From Planctomycetota bacterium (GTDB lineage: Bacteria; Planctomycetota; Phycisphaerae; Sedimentisphaerales; Anaerobacaceae), in contig JAFNGF010000221.1 in assembly GCA_017885385.1 (NCBI GenBank), forward strand, positions 17,458 to 22,775: DNA of 5,318 nt, in the 5' to 3' direction. Each line of letters starts with the position of its first letter. The first letter of the stretch is position 1. This document shows, piece after piece, positions 1 to 4,933 of the stretch. The notes under the pieces are model-generated. The model worked only from the letters and a program-made list of their open reading frames with translations. It did no database searches and had not been told where the DNA came from. Made by a program: the position numbers and the translations under genes.

Positions 1-530
1 TGTGCAGACTGGACGGTGACTTCGCCGCCCAGAATCTTAAGAATCTTAAGCAGCGTCTCCAGCTGGGCTATATCGGCTTGCCGCATCTCATCCCGAAAGC
101 CCAGGATACTGGTTTTCCAGTTGTTCAGCTCAATGCGCATTTCAACGAGAAGGTCATTTGCCTCGGTCAGCTCCTTCTGCGTCTGCTTCAAATCAGGTTC
201 CAACGAAGAAACCTGCGACTTGAGCTGGCTATTCTCGGCAATAAGGCTGTGGTTTTTTTTCTCTAATTCGGCGGCCTGCTTCGAGAGCTCGGCGTGTTTT
301 TCCAGCAACTCCATAGCGGACTCGACCGCGGTCCGGCTTTGCGGCGAGGCGTCTTGAAATCTTTTCACAATGGAACTGTCCTGCGGATCAATAGACCCAC
401 TTGAGCTGCCGCGAAGTGAACCGTCGGCTCCAATAGCGCCCGTTTGCTCCTGCGGAGTCGAACAGCCTGACGGCAGAATAGTCAACAACGACACGACCAA
501 AATAAGACCAAATCTCTTGCTCGCCTGCAT
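1..530 (-). CDS. Coiled-coil lipoprotein, 3' end cut by window edge
   Basis: This frame is open from an ATG at 530 to the left edge, giving 176 visible residues. An AAGGAG ribosome site at 544-539 lies 8 nt upstream of the ATG. Another ATG at 535 is out of frame and soon hits a stop. The N-terminus has basic residues (Lys5, Arg6), a hydrophobic core at residues 8-19 and the lipobox-like LPSGC with Cys23. This predicts signal peptidase II processing and lipid anchoring; Pro at -3 is atypical. Residues 24-65 are a Ser/Gly/Gln-rich linker. Residues 67-135 are rich in Glu, Lys, Gln and Leu with heptad-like spacing, so a coiled coil is likely. Then comes ELNNWKTSILGFRDEM (134-149) followed by AQLETLLKILKILGGE (155-170). 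I recall this arrangement from planctomycete lipoproteins of unknown function. The role is not known. Its place at the end of a flagellar gene row hints at an envelope function, but it could be an unrelated neighbour. Confidence 0.85.
   Translation of the reverse strand, partial: MQASKRFGLILVVSLLTILPSGCSTPQEQTGAIGADGSLRGSSSGSIDPQDSSIVKRFQDASPQSRTAVESAMELLEKHAELSKQAAELEKKNHSLIAENSQLKSQVSSLEPDLKQTQKELTEANDLLVEMRIELNNWKTSILGFRDEMRQADIAQLETLLKILKILGGEVTVQSA
33..50. repeat. Perfect 9-bp tandem duplication inside the lipoprotein gene
   Basis: The 9-base unit aatcttaag occurs twice back to back (33-41 and 42-50). It is in frame and encodes the doubled Leu-Lys-Ile of LKILKI near the visible end of the lipoprotein. 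It keeps the amphipathic character of the helix. It looks like a slipped-strand duplication, though chance repetition of a helical pattern is also possible. Confidence 0.75.
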
Positions 531-612
531 TGCATTTTCTCCTTCTATCGCTCAGGTAAACGTGGTCACATACAGGGCTCCGCTTCGCAGAAGTCCGTAT
601 GACTTTATGCTT

Positions 613-906
613 TCAGTCTGCCGCGGCAGCTTGGCTTTTGCCGGCTGCCCCGCTCCTGCTCGCGTCTCCGCCGAGACGAGCGCCACCGGCATATTCGCAC
701 CTTAGATACACTTTTGCCCCGCAACAGCAGACCACTTCGATGACCGCAAACTCGGGGCAGTGCTCGATAATGCGCGCCTGTTGGGCGGCAGGCCCGGCAA
801 TCTTGCCGGCCAGCCGATTCGTTTGGGGATTACATACATCAAGCTTGATTTGGCCTTCGAGCTTAACTTCGTCACTTTTCAGGATATGGCCTGCCGTTTT
901 TTGCAT
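613..906 (-). CDS. 97-residue conserved-looking protein with CCCG...C motif
   Basis: The protein is small, soluble-looking and of unknown function. The start is fixed: an in-frame TGA at 912-910 lies just upstream of the ATG at 906, and a weak GGGA ribosome site sits at 918-915. Residues 4-24 (AGHILKSDEV and following) form a mixed polar/hydrophobic segment. Residues 45-72 hold the most structured part, ARIIEHCPEFAVIEVVCCCG followed by AKVYLRCEYA. This predicts two beta strands joined by a Cys knuckle (Cys60-62) with Cys50 and Cys70 nearby, a possible half zinc-ribbon or metal/redox site. Residues 73-97 are a Gly/Ala/Ser-rich disordered tail. The gene begins 45 nt after the stop of the 81-residue protein and is followed by the lipoprotein gene after 82 nt. 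I recall similar proteins near planctomycete fliA genes but cannot name a family. The motif pattern and gene order argue that it is real. Confidence 0.7.
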   Translation of the reverse strand: MQKTAGHILKSDEVKLEGQIKLDVCNPQTNRLAGKIAGPAAQQARIIEHCPEFAVIEVVCCCGAKVYLRCEYAGGARLGGDASRSGAAGKSQAAAAD

Positions 907-951
907 CTGTCAATTCCCGCCCTTTGCTGCTGCCGGAACAACGATGTCGAG

Positions 952-1197
952 TCACGCACAATAATCTATGGAATGGTGGTTGTTCTGCCCGTCGGTAGAT
1001 TCGGCATCGCGCTTCTGTTGGTCCACCAAATCCTTAAGTTGTCCTTTAGCATTTTCCTGTTGTCCGCCGGGCAGATTTCGCCGGCGTTTTCTTTCTTCTC
1101 GCCGTTTTGCTGCAGTCAAACCTGCGATATTCTGCAGGCCGTCTACCGGCTTTATGCCGTCTACCGGCTTTATTATGTTGTAGTCGTTATCCGCCAT
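952..1197 (-). CDS. 81-residue basic protein overlapping the fliA 3' end
   Basis: The ATG at 1197 lies inside the last codons of fliA, in another frame, with an 11-bp overlap. The fliA stop (1189-1187) follows almost at once, so translation is probably coupled; a GGAAAG stretch abuts the start. The N-terminal part reads NIIKPVDGIKPVDGLQNIAG (residues 7-26) and contains a doubled IKPVDG. Next is LTAAKRREERKRRR (27-40), a strongly basic helix. Residues 41-81 are Gln/Asp/Lys-rich and probably partly disordered. There is no signal peptide or membrane segment. The basic helix could bind nucleic acid or an acidic partner. I recall a short basic ORF in this position in planctomycete flagellar loci, but no function is established. 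Position invites comparison with the anti-sigma factor FlgM, yet beyond a short Lys-Pro-Val there is no visible FlgM signature, so that is not called. Confidence 0.75.
   Translation of the reverse strand: MADNDYNIIKPVDGIKPVDGLQNIAGLTAAKRREERKRRRNLPGGQQENAKGQLKDLVDQQKRDAESTDGQNNHHSIDYCA
1138..1173. repeat. Perfect 18-bp tandem duplication in the 81-residue gene
   Basis: The plus-strand unit gccgtctaccggctttat occurs twice with no mismatch (1138-1155 and 1156-1173). On the minus strand it adds exactly six codons, giving IKPVDG-IKPVDG at residues 9-20. Identity at every synonymous position points to a recent slippage duplication, not to an old protein repeat. Confidence 0.95.
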
Positions 1198-2032
1198 CTT
1201 TCCATTGCCTTAATTCTACGGATAGCCGGAACAGCGCACCGGCGTGCAACTGGCTGACCCTCGACTCGGTGACCTTGAGCAGAGCACCTATCTGCTTCAT
1301 TGTCAGGTGCTGCTGGTAGTAAAGCAAAATAACTTGGCGTCGCCTCTGGTCGAGCTTCTGTATGGCCTCGGTTAGCTTGTCTATAAGTTCAGCTCTTTCG
1401 AGCTGCTGGTCGGGCGTAGCCGTCTCAGGCCCAGTCAAAAGGTCACACAATGTGGGCTGCTCGGAGCTTGTGCCGTCTATTGAAACAAAATGCCCGGCGC
1501 GGGCGTTTTCAAACAGCTCGCAAACCTCGTCGGCACTTATTCCAAGCTTCTCAGCCAGCTCGTCATCTGTGGGTGCGGTACCTGTCTGCTCGGTGATTTT
1601 CTGGCTGAGCTCCAGCGCATTTCGAATCTGCCTGCTGAGATTTGCCGGCAGCAAAGATGCGCTTCTTAGCTCGTCAATGATGGCTCCTTTTACTCTGATA
1701 TAGGCGTATGTTGTGAACTCTGCATGGTGAGAAGCATCGAAGTCACGGGCAGCCTTGACTAATCCGATAGTCCCCGCCGAGATCAGGTCCTCAAACGATA
1801 ACGGCGGTTTAAGATATGTCACTGCCCGATAAGCAATTTTATGAACCATCGGCAGGAACTGTTCGATCCGCTCATTGTCGAGCGACCGAGATTTCTGCCC
1901 GGAGTATGTGCGCACGGCAAGGGCTTTCAGGTGTTCCGGGCCCGCACCAACTGCCCCGGGCGCAACGGTGTGCACGCCTGGCTGCAACTTCAATTGGTAC
2001 GGGGGACAAGCTCGTTCAGTCTCTACTGCCAC
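1187..2032 (-). CDS. fliA: RNA polymerase sigma factor FliA (sigma-28)
   Basis: This is the alternative sigma factor of the FliA/WhiG family. It directs RNA polymerase to late flagellar promoters. Of 281 residues, region 2 covers about 54-137: ERIEQFLPMVHKIA, then LSFEDLISAGTIGLVKAARD, FTTYAYIRVKGAIIDELR and the conserved LPANLSRQIR. Region 3 is about 138-187, with TDDELAEKLGISADEV. Region 4 is about 216-275, with the helix-turn-helix LTMKQIGALLKVTESRVSQL. All domains are present and intact. The start is the GTG at 2032: AAGGAAG at about 2045-2039 gives a good ribosome site, and the codon sits 17 bp inside the preceding gene. This leaves an N-terminal extension of about 50 residues before region 2, longer than in enterobacterial FliA. 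Internal GTG codons (for example residue 40) are possible alternatives but lack comparable ribosome sites. The gene lies between two small unknown genes and overlaps both, which suggests coupled translation. Confidence 0.95.
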   Translation of the reverse strand: MAVETERACPPYQLKLQPGVHTVAPGAVGAGPEHLKALAVRTYSGQKSRSLDNERIEQFLPMVHKIAYRAVTYLKPPLSFEDLISAGTIGLVKAARDFDASHHAEFTTYAYIRVKGAIIDELRSASLLPANLSRQIRNALELSQKITEQTGTAPTDDELAEKLGISADEVCELFENARAGHFVSIDGTSSEQPTLCDLLTGPETATPDQQLERAELIDKLTEAIQKLDQRRRQVILLYYQQHLTMKQIGALLKVTESRVSQLHAGALFRLSVELRQWKDGG

Positions 2033-2285
2033 CGCGTTCTTCCTTTTGCTGGGAGCCCACTTTAGGTGAACCGTGACTCTTCTGACTTGTAATCATCGCG
2101 CTAATCAAAATAGCATTTATTGCTTTAACGACTAAGCCGGCAGCTAAATACGCCACTACCGCTCCGATCACAGCCCGCTCACAACAGATAAATGGTGAAA
2201 GGCCGCTAATCCAACTGACAAAGCTCAGGCAGAAAAAACAAATCACCGCAGCGGTGACTGCTATGTACCGGGCGTTTAACGGCAT
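2016..2285 (-). CDS. Small two-helix inner-membrane protein between flhA and fliA
   Basis: This is an 89-residue protein of unknown function. The ATG at 2285 has an AGGGA ribosome site at 2299-2295, 9 nt away. Two hydrophobic spans are visible, about residues 7-28 (YIAVTAAVICFFCLSFVSWI) and about 37-65 (RAVIGAVVAYLAAGLVVKAI and following). They are separated by a short turn, GLSPFICCER, with a Cys pair. Residues 67-89 form a hydrophilic tail rich in Lys, Ser, Gln and Glu. Arg6 before the first span, Lys54 in the second and the charged tail after it suggest that both ends are cytoplasmic. The 3' end overlaps fliA by 17 bp, so the two genes are probably co-translated. I recall small membrane proteins at this place in planctomycete flagellar loci. 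A role beside the export gate or basal body is conceivable but is inference from position only. Confidence 0.8.
   Translation of the reverse strand: MPLNARYIAVTAAVICFFCLSFVSWISGLSPFICCERAVIGAVVAYLAAGLVVKAINAILISAMITSQKSHGSPKVGSQQKEERGGSRD
2039..2045 (-). promoter_or_regulatory. Ribosome binding site choosing the GTG start of fliA
   Basis: AAGGAAG on the minus strand ends 6 nt before the GTG at 2032. It lies within the last codons of the 89-residue membrane protein gene. It is the best Shine-Dalgarno match near the fliA 5' end and is the main reason to prefer this start over internal GTG codons. Confidence 0.6.
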
Positions 2286-2305
2286 AATTTATCTTCCCTA
2301 TGTAG

Positions 2306-2322
2306 GGTATGCTTTGCACACC
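2306..2322 (-). promoter_or_regulatory. Short stem-loop just upstream of the membrane-protein start
   Basis: On the minus strand GGTGTGC and GCATACC enclose an AAA loop. The RNA would pair over 7 bp with one G-U wobble. The same bases on the plus strand leave an A-C mismatch, so the structure fits a minus-strand transcript better. It ends 20 nt before the ATG at 2285 and just before the ribosome site at 2299-2295. It could affect translation or protect an mRNA 5' end, but it may simply be part of the surrounding repeat DNA. Confidence 0.4.
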
Positions 2323-2340
2323 ACAAATCTTCCAGAAGCA

Positions 2341-2399
2341 GGTATGCAGCAACCTGCAGCACGTGTTTAGCCGGCTCTTGCATACGCGGCCATCCCCAA
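2341..2399 (+). repeat. Degenerate repeat copy, inverted relative to the two flanking flhA
   Basis: Read on the minus strand from 2399, this shares in order TTGGGGATG, GGCTAAACAC and TGCATACC with the plus-strand copy at 4872-4917, but with longer spacers between the blocks. Its central part contains TGCAG and CTGCA (2345-2349, 2354-2358) around CAAC, as if the middle of the repeat had been partly inverted or expanded. Similarity is clear in the blocks only. Confidence 0.5.
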
Positions 2400-2444
2400 G
2401 CTGCGCTTGAGGCTGCCACACGTACCATATCACTGGTATTGGCC

Positions 2445-2494
2445 GGCATGATTTCTTTCATGCCTAAACGCGTACAACCTGCATATCCTACAGT
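2445..2494. repeat. Dispersed repeat copy downstream of flhA
   Basis: This aligns without gaps to 4875-4924 on the same strand, with 37 of 50 identical by my count. The core tacaacctgcat is exact in both. Its left end forms a perfect 7-bp stem, GGCATGA (2445-2451) with TCATGCC (2458-2464), which the other copy lacks. It starts 52 bp beyond the flhA stop codon. Confidence 0.6.
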
Positions 2495-2545
2495 CCTGCG
2501 GCCTGCACCGAACGTGCCTGGTCAACTGTCAGGAGCCCGTCCCTC

Positions 2546-4807
2546 TCAATGCGCACCTGCCAAAGCAGGAGCAAGCCCACCATTCGTCTGGCGGGCAGGC
2601 TGGGGGGTCCACGCGGAGCGAATTCCTTGAACCTGCTCTTCCGGCACGGCGGACTCGGCATCCAGCTCGACTGAGCCGGCCGAATCCTGAGCGGCTATGG
2701 TCTCTATCGGCTCTATATCGGTGCCGAGCACGATCTCGTCATAAGCTAAAACCGGCAGCGGCGGCACAGTCCGCGACAGCATTGCCGCCAGCGGCGAGCG
2801 TAACCTGGAATCGCACAGCAGAACCACCTTGTCCATGCCTTTATCCATTGCTGCTTTCCAGGCCTGGGCAATTTTTCTACTGGCCTCCATCACCACCTCA
2901 GTAGGTAAAGCCAACGTTATCTCCGCTCCTTCCTGTCGCAAAGTGGATACCATCTGATGCTCAAAAGCAGGCTCCAGCGTTATGGCCGAAATCTTGCCCG
3001 CCTCGTCTTTGTACTGCTCGGTGATTGTTCTAGCGAGCGATTTGCGAACCAGCTCCGTCAGGACAGCGACACTTTTGGTCTTTGCGGCGCCTTCGCTTAG
3101 CGACTCCAGGATTGTGATCAGCTCACGAATAGGTACTCCGTCCTTGAGCAGATTCCTGAGAACGCGCTGAAGCAGTCCGATAGATACCTGTCCGTCGGCA
3201 CCGACAATGTCACCCACCAGCGAAGGCTGACTTTTGCGAAGTCGATCGACAAGAAGCTGCACGTCCTCGCGAGTGAGCAATTCATCGGCGTGCTTCTTGA
3301 GCGTTTCGGACAAATGCGTAATAAAGACAGACTCAGCGTCGATCACGGTGTAGCCGGCGAGCTCGGCCTTGTCCTTGTTGTCTGCCGTAATCCACAAAGC
3401 GGGCAGGCCATAAACAGGCTCGGTAGTTGCTGTGCCCACAACTCTTTGCTGCACGGTGCCTGGGTCCATAGCCAGATACATGCTGGGCTCTAATCGGCCC
3501 TTCGCCACCGGCTGATCAGAAAGTCTGATCTCGTAGGCATTTGGTTCGAGGCTGATGTTGTCCCGCAGGCGAACAAGCGGCATAATGATGCCCAGTTGCT
3601 GAGCAAATCCCCTACGCAGAGCCGCGATGCGGTCAAAAATCGTATTATGTTTGCGGGGGTCAACCATGCTAATCAGCCGCACCCCAACATGCACCGAAAT
3701 CCTGTCCACATCCAGCAGCTCTTCAACCGGCTCTTTTTCAGGCTTTGCTGTTGCAGGTGCGGACGGTTTCTGCTGCTGCTTTTCCGATTGAGCAGTCAGC
3801 CGGCCCAGGACAGCGGTGCCCACGGCTAACAGCACAAAAGGTATCTTTGGCAGGCCCGGCACCAACGCCATCGCAGCGATGATGGATGCCGCTATCATAA
3901 GCGGCTGACTGCTGGCCAGAAACTGCCGCGAGAAGTCCTGGCTGATACTGCGGCTGGATGAAATCTTAGTGACCAAAAAGCCCGAGCTTATGGAGATTAT
4001 TACCGAGGGTATCTGGCTGACCAGCCCATCGCCGACCGAAAGAATCGAATACGTCTTTATAGCGGCGGCAACGGTCATACCGCGTGAGTAGCCCATCGCT
4101 ATGCCGCCTATGATGTTGACCGCGGTAATTACCAGTCCCGCCTTGGCGTCGCCACGAATGAACTTGCTGGCGCCATCCATTGCGCCATAGAATTCGCTTT
4201 CCTTGACAATTTTTGCGCGGCGCTCGTTGGCCTGAGTCTCGGTAATAATCCCGGCGTTCAGATCGGCGTCTATCGCCATCTGTTTGCCGGGCATGGCATC
4301 GAGGGTAAACCGGGCAGATACTTCGCTTATCCGCTCGGCGCCTTTTGTGATTACGATGAACTGAATAACAACCAGGATTAGAAAGATGACCAGTCCAACG
4401 ACAAGGCTGCCGCCGGCAACAAAATCACCAAACGTCTGGATAATCTTGCCCGCGTCACCCTGCAGAAGTATGAGTCTGGTTGAGGCTACGTTAAGAGACA
4501 GGCGAAACAGGGTTGTGAACAGAAGTAATGATGGGAAAGTAGACAGTTCCAGTGCCTCTTTCGCCGAGAGCGTAATTACTATTATCGCAACCGCCAATGA
4601 TATGCTGCAGGCTAACAGCATATCCATTAACGGTGTGGGCACAGGGACTAAAAGAGTGGCCAGGATTATCACCAGGCCCACAGCCAAGATAATATTGCTG
4701 GCGGGAGCCGGTGACGCATCCAGTCCGGCTCGAGCCGGATCACTTGCTGGATTTCGCAAGCTCTCGCCGGGCAATCGTGATGACCTTGATTTCTGGGAGA
4801 CCGCCAT
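2546..4807 (-). CDS. flhA: Flagellar type III export gate protein FlhA
   Basis: FlhA is the inner-membrane core of the flagellar protein export gate. It couples ion flow to export and docks chaperone-substrate complexes. The ATG at 4807 is chosen because GAGGGA at 4819-4814 lies 6 nt before it; a TTG at 4834 is open in frame but would place that site inside the gene. Of 753 residues, about 37-340 form the multi-helix membrane domain. It includes FPSLLLFTTLFRLSLNVAST (about 91-110), the FHIPEP signature RISEVSARFTLDAMPGKQ (about 159-176) and GAMDGASKF (about 208-216), whose Asp corresponds, as I recall, to the essential Asp208 of Salmonella FlhA. A Gln/Lys/Pro-rich linker (about 341-365) leads to the cytosolic ring domain (about 366-700). 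Compared with the usual roughly 700 residues there is an N-terminal extension of about 35 and a hydrophilic C-terminal tail of about 45. The reading frame is intact. Confidence 0.96.
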   Translation of the reverse strand: MAVSQKSRSSRLPGESLRNPASDPARAGLDASPAPASNIILAVGLVIILATLLVPVPTPLMDMLLACSISLAVAIIVITLSAKEALELSTFPSLLLFTTLFRLSLNVASTRLILLQGDAGKIIQTFGDFVAGGSLVVGLVIFLILVVIQFIVITKGAERISEVSARFTLDAMPGKQMAIDADLNAGIITETQANERRAKIVKESEFYGAMDGASKFIRGDAKAGLVITAVNIIGGIAMGYSRGMTVAAAIKTYSILSVGDGLVSQIPSVIISISSGFLVTKISSSRSISQDFSRQFLASSQPLMIAASIIAAMALVPGLPKIPFVLLAVGTAVLGRLTAQSEKQQQKPSAPATAKPEKEPVEELLDVDRISVHVGVRLISMVDPRKHNTIFDRIAALRRGFAQQLGIIMPLVRLRDNISLEPNAYEIRLSDQPVAKGRLEPSMYLAMDPGTVQQRVVGTATTEPVYGLPALWITADNKDKAELAGYTVIDAESVFITHLSETLKKHADELLTREDVQLLVDRLRKSQPSLVGDIVGADGQVSIGLLQRVLRNLLKDGVPIRELITILESLSEGAAKTKSVAVLTELVRKSLARTITEQYKDEAGKISAITLEPAFEHQMVSTLRQEGAEITLALPTEVVMEASRKIAQAWKAAMDKGMDKVVLLCDSRLRSPLAAMLSRTVPPLPVLAYDEIVLGTDIEPIETIAAQDSAGSVELDAESAVPEEQVQGIRSAWTPQPARQTNGGLAPALAGAH
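2556..2596. other. Two adjacent inverted repeats in the extreme 3' end of flhA
   Basis: GCCCACC (2575-2581) pairs with GGCGGGC (2590-2596) across 8 nt with one wobble. CCTGC (2556-2560) pairs with GCAGG (2565-2569) across 4 nt. Both lie in codons for the C-terminal tail, about 10-50 nt before the flhA stop. There is no T-run downstream, so they are not a canonical terminator. They could slow 3'-end decay of the mRNA or be repeat DNA that was captured as coding sequence. Confidence 0.45.
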
Positions 4808-4813
4808 TATGAA

Positions 4814-4819
4814 TCCCTC
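4814..4819 (-). promoter_or_regulatory. Ribosome binding site fixing the flhA start
   Basis: GAGGGA on the minus strand lies 6 nt upstream of the ATG at 4807. It excludes the longer TTG-start reading from 4834, which has no comparable site and would encode this one. Confidence 0.65.
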
Positions 4820-4848
4820 AGAGACATTCCACAAATGCTATGCAGACT

Positions 4849-4874
4849 CAATCCGCCGGCCGTTTGGCGGATTG
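4849..4874. other. Perfect 9-bp hairpin in the fliN-flhA spacer
   Basis: CAATCCGCC (4849-4857) and GGCGGATTG (4866-4874) are exact inverted repeats around an 8-nt loop. In the minus-strand transcript the hairpin ends about 40 nt before the flhA start and is followed by AGTCTGC, not a U-run. It therefore does not look like a terminator for fliN. On the plus strand a short T-run follows 7 nt later, but there is no plus-strand gene to terminate. Possible roles are mRNA processing, stability or translation control. Confidence 0.55.
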
Positions 4875-4924
4875 GGGATGCTTTTTCCTCTGGCTAAACA
4901 CCTACAACCTGCATACCCTACGCT
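4875..4924. repeat. Dispersed repeat copy between fliN and flhA
   Basis: This is the direct-orientation partner of 2445-2494, matching over 50 bp without gaps (about 74% identity by eye). The best conserved part is 4891-4924, with 28 of 34 identical, including tacaacctgcat. It begins directly at the hairpin at 4849-4874 and ends 9 bp before the fliN stop. Together with the downstream copy it brackets flhA. Confidence 0.6.
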
Positions 4925-4933
4925 ATAACCGAA

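Larger units (their letters stand above)
2286..2545. other. 260-bp non-coding spacer with degenerate repeats and hairpins
   Basis: This spacer separates flhA from the 89-residue membrane protein gene. No convincing gene is seen. It holds two copies of a degenerate repeat in opposite orientations (2341-2399 and 2445-2494), plus short inverted repeats at 2306-2322, 2345-2358, 2423-2438 and 2445-2464. None is followed by a T-run on the minus strand, so no rho-independent flhA terminator is evident. Transcription may continue through into the fliA group. Confidence 0.7.

Noticed and set aside
580..607. Possible sigma-28 promoter before the lipoprotein gene (TAAAGT at 607-602, minus strand)
   Set aside because: The -35-like part fits, but the sequence at the expected -10 position reads GCGAAGCG, too far from GCCGATAA to be called.
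952..1197. Assignment of the 81-residue protein as FlgM
   Set aside because: Only the position and a short Lys-Pro-Val are suggestive; the C-terminal helical sigma-binding pattern of FlgM is not visible.
599..1257. Long plus-strand reading frames at 599-964 and 760-1257
   Set aside because: They are antisense to the two small minus-strand genes and the end of fliA, lack ribosome sites, and their proteins show no domain-like pattern.
2276..2461. 61-residue minus-strand reading frame starting MKEIMPANTSDMV between flhA and the small membrane protein
   Set aside because: It has no clear ribosome site, runs through two repeat copies and hairpins, and shows no recognisable domain. A read-through of repeat DNA is more likely, although it overlaps the next start by 10 bp.
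4849..4887. Hairpin plus T-run on the plus strand, resembling a rho-independent terminator
   Set aside because: No plus-strand gene ends here, and the T-run starts 7 nt after the stem. In the minus-strand transcript there is no U-run.
4386..4928. 180-codon plus-strand reading frame
   Set aside because: It is antisense to the 5' part of flhA and the spacer; the translation has no recognisable fold and reflects flhA codon structure.
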